From Bacillus sp. 522_BSPC (GTDB taxonomy: Bacteria; Bacillota; Bacilli; Bacillales; Cytobacillaceae), in contig NZ_JVDT01000248.1 in NCBI RefSeq assembly GCF_001076885.1, positions 174-61,355 of the forward strand: a DNA stretch of 61,182 nt, in the 5' to 3' direction. The notes beneath the pieces were generated by a model. It did no database searches. It had not been told where the DNA came from and saw only the letters and a program-made list of their open reading frames with translations. Below, one piece after another: positions 32,197-41,800 of this stretch. Numbering within the stretch: position 1 is the stretch's first letter; the number at the start of each line of letters is the position of its first letter. Made by a program: the position numbers and the translations under genes.

Positions 32197-32298
32197 TATA
32201 ATAATTTCTCCTTTAAGTTTTTAAAATTGAGTAAACTAAAATTGTCTAACATATTTAATAGCTATTTATTTCCCTCTAAAATCTTTTAATCAGTAATT

Positions 32299-32610
32299 GG
32301 TTAACCGGAATACATTATATCTTCGTATTTTTATATTTGAAGACTTTTTCATAAAAAATTATGATTTTATTGCAGTTTAAACTTTCGGTTTTTTGACCAT
32401 AAAGTAAATATATGGTTCGGTTTATTAACCATCGAAGTATTCTTCGATGGTCAGAAAGCCGAAAGGCTACTCCCAAAAAGCATTGATATCAAGGGTTTTT
32501 GAGAGTAGAGAACTACAAACGATGGAGTTTGAATTCGTTGCTTAGAAGAATTTCGGTTTCTTAACCAGTCAAATTCTCTCTATTGCCAATTTTTTCGGTT
32601 AGCTGACCAG
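32299..32610. repeat. Cluster of TTCGGTT-ACCA motifs and hairpins
   Basis: The 17-base pattern TTCGGTTnnnTnACCAn occurs at 32384, 32416, 32552 and 32594, with a related GGTTAACCGG at 32299. Between them are a perfect hairpin (ACCATCGAAG, TATT loop, CTTCGATGGT, 32428-32451) bounded by TTCGG/CCGAA, and the inverted repeat CTACTCCCAAAAA / TTTTTGAGAGTAG near 32472-32510. The last two copies lie inside the 3' end of the following recombinase gene. It looks like a recombinase or accessory-factor binding region, possibly part of an attachment site. The rest of the 360-base gap (32197-32560) holds no gene. Confidence 0.65.
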
Positions 32611-34072
32611 TTGTTACTTCTAACGAAATAAATGGAGAAAGACGATAACTGATCTGGATTTCGTTGTTTTTCTCAAAATCAATCATCACTTCATCGAAAT
32701 ACATTAGGAAGAAGACTCGTAATTCGGTATCTGAAAAGTCGTAAAAACTCTCCTGTATCAGCTCATTCATAAATGCATCGAGAAAGTTGTCTTCAAGTAA
32801 TCGATTGATTTCATCCAGTGTTGTATTGATATACATAATTTCACCTTGCAAGTGTATTTGTGAAACTGAGAAAGCTTCAGCCAATAGGGTGTTGGTCGTA
32901 ATATCAGGTGCGAGCATTTTCTCATTATAGAGTGATTTTTCTAAAAGTCCCTTTCGCTTATTTTTAGCCTTTAGGAGTTTCGCAGACCAGCCCTTCAGTT
33001 GTTCCTTAGCACTTATTACAAAGGTTGAAAGTTGAGTATTCCACTTGCGTTGCAAATCATTTAAAACGGTTTTGTGAACAGGAATGATAGATACAGTTTT
33101 CTTGCATTCTGTACACCGATAAATCATGTATTTACCTTTTTTACCTTTGGGAGAATTGTCTTTTGCTTGAAGCAAAGCATCACATTTCTTACATTTAATT
33201 ATTCCACGAAGGTAATAAGGCGTACTCATTGTACCGTATTGAGCTTTCAATTCGTTGATTTGATTTACCAAATGAACAAGTGTCGGACTGACAATGGAGT
33301 CATGCGAATACCTTAACAAATCAATTTCAGATTCCGGTTTAGATCTGCTGATTTCATAGCTCGTTCTAACATTCCAAGCTAAATTTCCAGAATAGACGCG
33401 GTTGGATAAAACATAACCAATGGTGCTACTATTCCAATACTTAATCTTGTTCGTTCTTATCTTGCATTTGTTAAAATAATCAGCTATTACATCTTGCGAG
33501 TGTCCTAGACTTGTTAGATAAAAGATGAGTTCTACAATTGGAGCATCTTTACTTGGATATAAGATACCATCAACCATATCGTAGCCAACGGGTACACGAG
33601 AGCCGGGTCGTTTTTTTTCTCCAAGTAAACTTGCTTGAGCATCCTTTGCTCGGACGGATTTTATTTCCGATTCCTCTGCAGCAAAAACAAGCTTGGCTTG
33701 TACAATAGGGTCATTCGGGTTCCAAACACCATCATATTGAGTGCTGAAAAACCTTACGAATGGATATTGTTGTTTAACAGGGGTGTAGACCTCATTATAA
33801 AAATCTGTGATACTACGGGTAATTCTAGATTCTTCGTAGAAGCAGATCGCTTCTGCGCCATTTTCAATATCCTCAAGAATCATCTGGATACCTTGACGTT
33901 TACTGGCATTATTGTGATAGGCACTTGTTGCTTTGTCCGCACGCCATTCAACAATTTCTAGATTTTCTCTTTCAGACAACAGTTGGATTTGGTTTTTCTG
34001 AATTTCCAATGAATGATTACCATCTTGTTTTTTATCTGAATAACGTAAATAGGCGGTTGCTTTTGTCCTCAT
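32561..34072 (-). CDS. Serine recombinase, second of a coupled pair
   Basis: A 503-aa serine recombinase. The catalytic domain starts TKATAYLRYSDKKQ, with the active serine in YLRYS, and has ESRITRSITDF for the arginine motif. A recombinase domain (SRVPVGYDMVDG, NRVYSGNLAW) and a zinc ribbon (CKKCDALLQ...YRCTECKKTVS) follow. ATG 34072 overlaps the stop of the upstream recombinase (ATGA); the ATG at 34084 lacks room for a ribosome site. Tandem recombinases of this kind resemble the YefB/YefC pair of B. subtilis and the CcrA/CcrB pair of SCC elements, in which both proteins are needed. Confidence 0.88.
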   Translation of the reverse strand: MRTKATAYLRYSDKKQDGNHSLEIQKNQIQLLSERENLEIVEWRADKATSAYHNNASKRQGIQMILEDIENGAEAICFYEESRITRSITDFYNEVYTPVKQQYPFVRFFSTQYDGVWNPNDPIVQAKLVFAAEESEIKSVRAKDAQASLLGEKKRPGSRVPVGYDMVDGILYPSKDAPIVELIFYLTSLGHSQDVIADYFNKCKIRTNKIKYWNSSTIGYVLSNRVYSGNLAWNVRTSYEISRSKPESEIDLLRYSHDSIVSPTLVHLVNQINELKAQYGTMSTPYYLRGIIKCKKCDALLQAKDNSPKGKKGKYMIYRCTECKKTVSIIPVHKTVLNDLQRKWNTQLSTFVISAKEQLKGWSAKLLKAKNKRKGLLEKSLYNEKMLAPDITTNTLLAEAFSVSQIHLQGEIMYINTTLDEINRLLEDNFLDAFMNELIQESFYDFSDTELRVFFLMYFDEVMIDFEKNNEIQISYRLSPFISLEVTTGQLTEKIGNRENLTG

Positions 34073-35451
34073 GATGCATTCCATTCCTTTGCAAATGTTG
34101 AAAGAAATAGATCAATTCCTATATAGGATTCATGAACTACGACATCATGAACAAGCAATTCCGTTAATCGTTGAATGTCTTGTTGCGAAAGGCTTAATTC
34201 TTGTTGAGATAAAATCTTGTCAATCCTTCTAATCTCATTACTTAATAGTTGTAAAGCTAATAAATCTTGCCCAATCTTATTGGATTTGTCCTTTAACATT
34301 TGAATTCTATCCAAGTATCTAGAAATAACAGATTTGCTGCTTAGGTTAATGGTACTTAGCTCAAGTGAAGATTCAAGATATTCTGATGTTGCGATATCCT
34401 TTTCATGTTCTAATCGTTTCTTTGTATTAGCAATATGTTTGGACATAATCTTATTGGCTAACTGGGCAGACATAGACTGTACATGCTCCAGAACCGCGTG
34501 CTTAACGGAATCATTTAATTCAACAACTGTAATCATCAGCCTTTTATGGTTGGCACTGCAAACGAAATAACCTTCATCCAGAACGTTTTGCTTGCGATGC
34601 TTCATTTTATTTCCGCATTTGCCGCACAATGGTGTTGTCGTGAACAGGTTACTAACCTCATTAAGCTTTTCTTTATAGATAGCTAGAAATTCATCTATCT
34701 GAGACTTGGCTGCCAAATATAAATCCAAACTGATTATAGGTTTTACATGATCCATTGGGTGCAACCCATTTTTCGATTCGTAATGAGCAGCGTAAAATGG
34801 ATTGGTTAAAATTCGTAGTCGTTTCTCAGGTTGATTTAGTCCCTTGTGGTGTGTCATAAAAAAGTTTAAAAATTGCTCTTCGTCTTTCACATTACTAAAC
34901 TCAGTGAATAGTGAAACAATAGAATCTCGCTTTTCCTCATTTACGACAAAATAAACTTGATTTTCTTCCTTTATACGCTTATATCCAAAGATGCTGGAAG
35001 GATATTGCTTGCGGGTATCACTGGTACGTGTTCGAATATTTTCGCCTTCCATCTGTCCGAACATTCCATAAAACGCTTCTAGAGCTAACTTATTTCGGAA
35101 TGGCGGTTCATTGCTAGCTGTATAAACAACTTCCACATTATATTTAATAAAAACTCTTGTGATATCCACAAACTCATAAAAGTTTCTAGCGAAGCGATCC
35201 CGCTTATATCCAATAACCTTTTTAACTTTACCTTCTTGTATTAGTTGGATTAACTCCATCAGTTTTGGTCTATCCTTCATTTTAAACTTTGTTGCTGAAA
35301 CGTCATGATCGGTTAGTTCGATCACAAAGTCCTCTTTTCCGGTTAAACCCTGTGCTTCAAGGTATCTCCTAGCTGCAGAAAGCTGTAACTCAAGACTTTG
35401 GGCAGCTGAACTGACACGGCCATAAATGACCGTTAAATCTTTTTCATTCAT
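34069..35451 (-). CDS. Serine recombinase, first of a coupled pair
   Basis: A 460-aa serine recombinase. The active serine is in VIYGRVSSAAQS near residue 13-14, the arginine motif is KRDRFARNFYEF, and a zinc ribbon reads CGKCGNKMKH...YFVCSANHKR. A coiled-coil region follows (about 330-430). It overlaps the next recombinase by four bases and its own start overlaps the small upstream gene, so the set is translationally coupled. The catalytic domain differs in style from both other full-length recombinases here, so the pair is not a recent duplication. Confidence 0.88.
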   Translation of the reverse strand: MNEKDLTVIYGRVSSAAQSLELQLSAARRYLEAQGLTGKEDFVIELTDHDVSATKFKMKDRPKLMELIQLIQEGKVKKVIGYKRDRFARNFYEFVDITRVFIKYNVEVVYTASNEPPFRNKLALEAFYGMFGQMEGENIRTRTSDTRKQYPSSIFGYKRIKEENQVYFVVNEEKRDSIVSLFTEFSNVKDEEQFLNFFMTHHKGLNQPEKRLRILTNPFYAAHYESKNGLHPMDHVKPIISLDLYLAAKSQIDEFLAIYKEKLNEVSNLFTTTPLCGKCGNKMKHRKQNVLDEGYFVCSANHKRLMITVVELNDSVKHAVLEHVQSMSAQLANKIMSKHIANTKKRLEHEKDIATSEYLESSLELSTINLSSKSVISRYLDRIQMLKDKSNKIGQDLLALQLLSNEIRRIDKILSQQELSLSQQDIQRLTELLVHDVVVHESYIGIDLFLSTFAKEWNAS

Positions 35452-35626
35452 GGTAAAATCCTTTCAAATTATTATTTTTACTAATCAATAAAGCCTGAAG
35501 TCTATAATCGTCTTTAGCAATATGGTCCAACAACGCCTTCTCAATAAAGCGCCTGAACCAAAGTTCTGAGTCTGACGATAATTCCTCGGAGTAACTGACT
35601 TTAACGACATGATACTTCTCGGTCAT
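35444..35626 (-). CDS. Small protein upstream of the recombinase pair
   Basis: A 60-aa protein beginning MTEKYHVVKVSYSEE, with a predicted helical middle (SELWFRRFIEKALLDHI). No family recognised. ATG 35626 follows GGGAGGGGAAG; an ATG at 35659 is unlikely. Its stop overlaps the recombinase ATG, so it is co-translated with the pair. Confidence 0.6.
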   Translation of the reverse strand: MTEKYHVVKVSYSEELSSDSELWFRRFIEKALLDHIAKDDYRLQALLISKNNNLKGFYHE

Positions 35627-35687
35627 AGCTTCCCCTCCCATCAAGTATTTGCTTACCATCTTTGACGTGAGGGGAATGATTTATACT

Positions 35688-35849
35688 TTATTTCTTTAAA
35701 TCTTGCTTATTTGGTTCCATCTCTATATCAAGTGATAATTGGATGCCATCCGAAATTTTTTCAGCTTTGGTTGATTTGTTCTTACGTGGTACAATTATCA
35801 CTTTTGTTTCATATCCGGGAATTTTAAGCTTTTGTATGATCTTGTCCAT
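35688..35849 (-). CDS. Small basic protein in the recombinase leader operon
   Basis: A 53-aa protein beginning MDKIIQKLKIPGYETKVIIVP, rich in lysine (PRKNKSTKAEK) in the middle and acidic at the end. No family recognised. It overlaps the previous small gene by 26 bases and has an AGGAAC-type site before ATG 35849. A longer frame exists upstream but overlaps more. Position suggests a regulator or recombination accessory factor. Confidence 0.45.
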   Translation of the reverse strand: MDKIIQKLKIPGYETKVIIVPRKNKSTKAEKISDGIQLSLDIEMEPNKQDLKK

Positions 35850-35970
35850 ACTTTTGTTCCTGTAAGTGGATGAACAAACTAATGCTAGTTTTAGAGATTC
35901 CAAGTGATTCACAATGGTCTAGGCATGATTTCACCCAGTCTGTATTTGTCTTCTTTTTGTTGTCCTCCAC
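35824..35970 (-). CDS. Small first gene of the recombinase-pair operon
   Basis: A 48-aa product starting with GTG at 35970, which has a perfect AAAGGAGG eight bases upstream; a longer TTG-started frame to 36015 lacks one. The sequence MEDNKKKTNTDWVKSCLDHC is followed by a helix and ends HLQEQKYGQDHTKA. No family recognised. It would be the first gene transcribed leftward from the 36.0-36.2 kb divergent region. Confidence 0.5.
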   Translation of the reverse strand: MEDNKKKTNTDWVKSCLDHCESLGISKTSISLFIHLQEQKYGQDHTKA

Positions 35971-36101
35971 TCTTGGAGCCTCCTTTCCAGTTGAAATAGA
36001 TGCTCTTGGCCTCAAGCGTTAATCATCTTACTTTTAAGAAATTAATATTCTTATAGGTCTAAGTAACTATTTTTTTGATATGGTAAAATAAATAAGACAC
36101 A

Positions 36102-36156
36102 AAATAAGATTTTCCAAGAAAGCACATATCTTATTTCATAAAAGAGGTAGTATAAT
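36102..36156 (+). promoter_or_regulatory. Promoter region of the type I R-M operon with inverted repeat
   Basis: TATAAT at 36151-36156 is a good -10 box, 33 bases before the hsdM start. The inverted repeat AAATAAGAT (36102-36110) / ATCTTATTT (36128-36136) covers the -35 position, so it is a candidate operator. The same 170-base region must also supply the leftward promoter for the recombinase operon. Confidence 0.5.
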
Positions 36157-36188
36157 TAGACTGGAAATTATTTAGGAGGAAAATCATC

Positions 36189-37697
36189 ATGATTACAGGT
36201 GAAATTAAAAATAAAATCGATGGGATTTGGACAACGCTTTGGACAGAGGGCAATACAAATCCATTAACAAATATTGAGCAATTAACTTATTTGCTGTTCA
36301 TTAAAGGATTAGATGAAAGCGAATTGCGTAAAGAAAAGGAAGCAGCTTTTTTAGGCTTAGAACATACAGGGATATTTTCTGAAATGCCAGCTGATTTTAC
36401 AGATATACAAAAAGAGCATTGGCCAAAAATGTGATGGACTCAATTTAAACAACTACCTGCTGAAGAGATGCACCAAGTTATGGTAACGACCATCTTCCCG
36501 TTTATTAAAACATTAGGCGGCAAAGAGGATTCTGCATTCTCTAAATATATGAAAGACGCTTCATTCCTGATTAATAAACCAGCAACACTTCAAAAAGTTG
36601 TTACTGCACTTGATAGTATTCCAATGGAAGATCGTGATACACAAGGAGACATATATGAGTATCTATTATCAAAGTTACAAACTTCAGGTACAAACGGTCA
36701 GTTTCGTACACCACGCCACATTATCAATATGATTGTTGAATTAATGAAACCTACACCTAAAGATACAATTATTGACCCTGCAATGGGATCAGCGGGATTT
36801 TTAGTATCAGCAAGTGAATACTTACGGAAAAACAACAACGATTTATTCCTAGTACACGGTTTAAAAGAACATTTTCACAACACGATGTTTTACGGGTATG
36901 ATATGGATTCAACTATGTTACGCATTGGTGCAATGAATATGATGCTACATGGTGTTGATGCACCAAATATTGAATATCGTGATTCTATTTCTGAAGATAA
37001 TAAGGATGAAGATAAATATACAATGGTTTTAGCGAACCCTCCTTTCAAGGGTTCCGTTGATAAAGAATCAGTTGCTAATGATTTGAGCTATGTAATGAGT
37101 AAAAATTCAAAATCTGCTAAGACAGAATTATTATTTTTAGCATTAATTCTTCGTATATTAAAACCGGGTGGACGAGCAGCTGTCATTGTACCAGATGGCG
37201 TGTTATTCGGTAGCTCTAATGCCCATAAAGCCATTAGAAAAGAGATTATCGACAACAACAAACTAGAAGCCATCATTTCTATGCCAAGTGGCGTATTCAA
37301 ACCATATGCCGGAGTATCAACAGGAATCATGGTTTTCACCAAAACAGGCACAGGCGGCACAGATAAAGTCTGGTTTTATGATATGAGGGCAGATGGATTT
37401 TCTTTAAATGACCATCGTACGCCAATTGCAGAAAATGATATTCCAGAAATTATTGCCCGATTTGGTAACTTACAAGGTGAAGCAGAACGCAAACGGACAG
37501 AACAATCATTCTTGGTACCAGTCGATGAAATCCGCGAGCAAAGTTATGACTTATCTATTAATAAGTATAAAGAGATTGAGTATGAGGAAATGGAATATAA
37601 AAAGCCTGAAATTATTATCGATCAGCTTTTACATTTAGAAAGTGATATTCAAAAAGGTCTAAACGAGATAAAAGAACTAATTAAGGAGAATCGCTAA
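36189..37697 (+). pseudogene. hsdM: Type I DNA methyltransferase subunit HsdM, in-frame TGA
   Basis: N6-adenine methyltransferase subunit of a type I restriction-modification system, about 502 codons. The N-terminal helical domain (36189-36431) and the catalytic domain are in one frame, separated by TGA at 36432-36434, so EHWPKM is followed by stop and then WTQFKQLPAEEM. The rest is intact: SAM motif DPAMGSAGFLV and catalytic NPPF (VLANPPFKG). In relatives the stop position is usually Arg, so CGA to TGA is the simplest change. Options are a nonsense mutation, a read-through site or a sequencing error; restart at ATG 36468 would give a protein without its N-terminal domain. Because HsdM is needed for both modification and specificity, loss would disable the system. 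Confidence 0.85.
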
Positions 37698-38854
37698 TGA
37701 ATTTACGAAAGTTGAGCGATGTTTGCGAAATAATTATGGGGCAATCTCCTGATTCATCTTCGTATAATGAAAGTGGTGAAGGCTTACCATTCTTTCAAGG
37801 TAAAGCGGACTTCGGTGAATTATATCCGATACCTAGAATGTATTGCAATAAACCCTTAAAAATCGCAATTACTAACGATATATTAATGTCAGTTAGAGCG
37901 CCGGTTGGTGACGTAAATATTGCAACAGAAGAATGTTGTATTGGTCGTGGTGTAGCTGCCATTCGTAGTAAAGAGAATATTGATTTTAAATATTTATATT
38001 ATGTGCTGGAATTTATGAAAGAGAGAATTGCTAGTTTAGGAACAGGTAGTACTTTTAAAGCTATCAGTAAAATACCGCTTTCTTCTATTGAAATCCCAGT
38101 ACCAACTTTAGAACAACAGATTAAGATTGTAAATGTATTGGATAAGGTAAAAGATGCGATTAACAAACGCCACTATCAACTTGCAACATTAGATGAATTA
38201 ACGCAAAGTTTGTTTTTAGAGATGTTTGGAAATCCTGTTGCAAATTCTAAAGGATGGGATATAGCATCTTGTAAAGATATAACTGAAAAAATTGGTTCAG
38301 GTTCAACCCCTAGAGGGGGAAATGCTAGTTATAAAGAAAGTGGTATCAGTTTAATAAGAAGTTTAAATGTCCATAACAACAATTTTACTTTAAAAGATTT
38401 AGCCTTTATTGATGATCGTCAGGCAGAAAAATTAAAAAATGTTGAAGTACAAGAAAATGATATTTTACTTAATATTACAGGAGCTTCAGTGGCAAGAAGT
38501 TGTATAGTTCCTAATAATATTTTACCCGCAAGAGTTAATCAGCATGTTTCTATAATAAGGGTAAAAGAAAATTTTGTTAGTCATATTTTTTTAAGTAATC
38601 TGTTTACAAATGAAATTTATCAGAGATATTTATGGCAAATAGCCACTAGCGGTGGGGCAACAAGGGAAGCTATAACAAAGCAGCAAATAGAAAATTTATC
38701 TATTATTTTGCCACCACTGAATTTGCAAAATGAATTTGCATATAAAATAGAACAAATTGAAAAACAGAGAACTTTAATGCAATCAAGTAAGGTAAAGCTA
38801 GAGAATATGTATAATTCACTACTCCAGAAAGCCTTCAAAGGGGAACTGTTTTAA
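37697..38854 (+). CDS. hsdS: Type I specificity subunit HsdS
   Basis: A 385-aa specificity subunit with two target-recognition domains (about 1-150 and 195-350) and the conserved helical spacers after each (LEQQIKIVNVLDKV near 140 and PPLNLQNEFAYKIEQIEKQR near 350). GSGSTPRGGNASY begins the second TRD, a common HsdS motif. The recognised DNA site cannot be predicted from sequence alone. Its ATG shares a base with the hsdM stop (TAATG). It looks intact. Confidence 0.92.
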   Translation: MNLRKLSDVCEIIMGQSPDSSSYNESGEGLPFFQGKADFGELYPIPRMYCNKPLKIAITNDILMSVRAPVGDVNIATEECCIGRGVAAIRSKENIDFKYLYYVLEFMKERIASLGTGSTFKAISKIPLSSIEIPVPTLEQQIKIVNVLDKVKDAINKRHYQLATLDELTQSLFLEMFGNPVANSKGWDIASCKDITEKIGSGSTPRGGNASYKESGISLIRSLNVHNNNFTLKDLAFIDDRQAEKLKNVEVQENDILLNITGASVARSCIVPNNILPARVNQHVSIIRVKENFVSHIFLSNLFTNEIYQRYLWQIATSGGATREAITKQQIENLSIILPPLNLQNEFAYKIEQIEKQRTLMQSSKVKLENMYNSLLQKAFKGELF

Positions 38855-38897
38855 CAATAAGAACTGAATGAATTTATCTCGTAAAGGAGTTGATGTG

Positions 38898-41800
38898 ATG
38901 TCGAATTTTGGATTTTTGCAGGAGAAACAAGCATTTAGTAGCTTTACCAATGCTTGTTTAGAAGCAGAAAAAGCGATGCAAGTTAGTCCAGCGACGTGTG
39001 CGATTTTATCGCGCCGCGCGCTGGAGTTAGCGGTGAAATGGGTGTATCAGTTTGACCAAGATGTAAAGATTCCATATCAAGATAATTTATCAAGCTTAAT
39101 TCATGATAGACATTTCCTAGCCATTATTGATGAAGAATTGTTGCCGATGTTGAAATATGTTGTGAAGTTAGGCAATGCAGCTGTGCATACAAATGTTGCA
39201 ATTACACGAGATGAAGCGGTTTTATCATTACACAATTTACATCAATTTATTTCATGGATTGATTATTGTTATGCAGAGGAATTTACATCATCGGAATTTA
39301 ATGAATCTCTTCTTTATACATCGGAGTACAAGCGTGAACGACCGGAAGAACTTCACGATTTATATGAAAAACTAAGTGCAAAAGACCAGAGTCTAGAAGA
39401 GTTGCGTAAACAAAATGAAGAACTTCGTAAGGAGTTAACAGCGAACCGAGTTATGCAACAAGAAGAATATCAGTTTCAAGTCGATGAAATATCAGAGTTT
39501 GAAACACGGAAACGTTATATTGACCTAGACTTGAAATTAGCAGGCTGGGAAATCGCTAAAAATGTGCTTGAGGAATATCCAGTGCGAGGAATGCCGAACA
39601 ACACCGGGGAAGGCTTTGTTGACTATGTGTTACTTGGGACAAACGGTAAAGTGTTAGCAGTTGTCGAAGCAAAACGGACTTCGAGAGATGCAAAAGTTGG
39701 TCGTCAGCAAGCTAAGCTGTATGCAGATTGTATTGAACAAGCCCAGCAAATTCGACCAGTTATTTACTATACGAATGGCTTTGAAACCCATATTTGGCAT
39801 GATGAATATCCTGCTCGCAGTACATCTGGATTTTATACTCAAGATGAATTACAACTTATCATTGATCGCCGAAAGTTGAAGAAACCATTAGTCAATATTG
39901 AAATTAATGATGACATAACTAATCGTTATTATCAAAAGGAAGCAATATTGGCTGTTTGTGATGCATTCAGTCATAACGGGCGTAAAGCATTACTCGTCAT
40001 GGCAACAGGAAGTGGGAAAACTCGTACTGCCATTTCATTAGTGGATGTACTAACGAGGCATCATTGGATTAAAAATGTGTTATTTTTAGCGGATCGTAAG
40101 TCACTTGTTAAGCAAGCATTCCGTAACTTTAACACACTCTTACCGAACTTGTCTTTAAGTAATATGCTTGAGAAAAAGTCGAATCCAGAGGATGCGCGGA
40201 TGGTTTTTTCAACATATCCAACGATGATGAACTCGATTGATGAAGTGAAAAGTAAAGATGGAAACCGTTTATTTACGGTCGGTCATTTCGATTTAATCAT
40301 TATCGATGAATCTCACCGCTCGATTTATCAAAAGTATAAAAGTATTTTTGACTATTTTGATGGGATGCTTGTTGGGTTAACCGCAACACCAAAGGATGAA
40401 CTGGATAAAAACACGTATACGATTTTTGATTTAGAAAATGGCGTACCTACTTTTGCCTATGAGCTGTCAAAAGCAGTAGAAGACGAGTATTTAGTTGATT
40501 ATCGCACACGTGAGACAACATTAAAGATTTTAGATGATGGGATTCGTTATGATGATTTATCAAAAGAAGAGCAAGAAGAATTTGATGAAATTTTTGAAGA
40601 TGAGCCACAGGTAAAAGATATCGACAGTGCTGCGATAAATCAATTTGTCTTTAATAAAAATACAATTGATCACGTTCTGCAAGATGTTATGGAACACGGC
40701 ATTAAAGTAGAAGGCGGCGATAAACTAGGAAAGACAATTATATTTGCGAAAAATCATAAGCACGCTCTAGCAATTAAAGAGCGTTTCGATTTGAAATTCC
40801 CTGAATTCGGTGGCAGTTTTGCAGAAGTTATTGATTACAGCGTGGAATATTACCAAACGTTGATTGATGACTTTTCAGATAAAAATAAAATGCCACAAAT
40901 TGCGATTTCGGTTGATATGCTTGATACAGGAATTGATGTACCAGAAGTTGTAAATCTCGTTTTCTTCAAAAAAGTTCGTTCTAAAACGAAATTCTGGCAA
41001 ATGATTGGTCGCGGTACACGTTTGTGTGAGGATTTATTTGGTCCGGGAATGGATAAAGAGTATTTCCTGATTTTTGATTATTTGCGAAACTTTGAGTATT
41101 TTCGTGCCAATGAAAAAGGAGAAGAATCGAAAGTCACACAAACCCTTACAGAAAAGTTGTTTAACTCAAAGGTGGATATTGTTCGTGAGTTGCAAGATGT
41201 TCAGTATCAAGTACAGCCCTATTCTGAATACCGTCAGCAGTTAATAAAAGAAATATTGGCTGATATACGTGCATTAAACGATGAAAATTTCCGAGTGCGT
41301 CAATATTTGCAATACGTGCATAAGTATCAAAACGCAGACAACTGGCAAGCTTTATCCGTTGTTCAGACTAACGAAGTAAAAGAAAATATTTCACCGTTAA
41401 TAGCACCACTTGATGATGATGAATTAGCCAAGCGTTTTGACTTATTAATGTTAACAATAGAATTGGCACAATTGCAGTCAAACAATGCAACTAAACCTAT
41501 TCGTCGAGTTGTTGATACAGCAGAGGCACTTTCTAAATTAGGAACAATTCCATCAGTAGAAGCACAAAAAGAAATTATTGATGAAGTGCGAACAAGTGAG
41601 TTTTGGCAAGAAGCCTCGATAGCAGATTTAGAAAAAGTACGTGAGGCCTTGCGTGATTTAATTCGCTATATTGAGCGTACCCAACAGAAAATTTATTACA
41701 CTGATTTTAAAGATGAAGTAATGGAAGTAAGAGAAAACGAGTCGATTTTAAATGTGAATGATCTTCAAAGCTATCGTAAAAAGGTCGAACATTATTTAAA

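Noticed and set aside
36432-36434. TGA in hsdM as a selenocysteine codon.
   Set aside because: No SECIS-like hairpin follows, and HsdM proteins do not use selenocysteine; a nonsense change is simpler.
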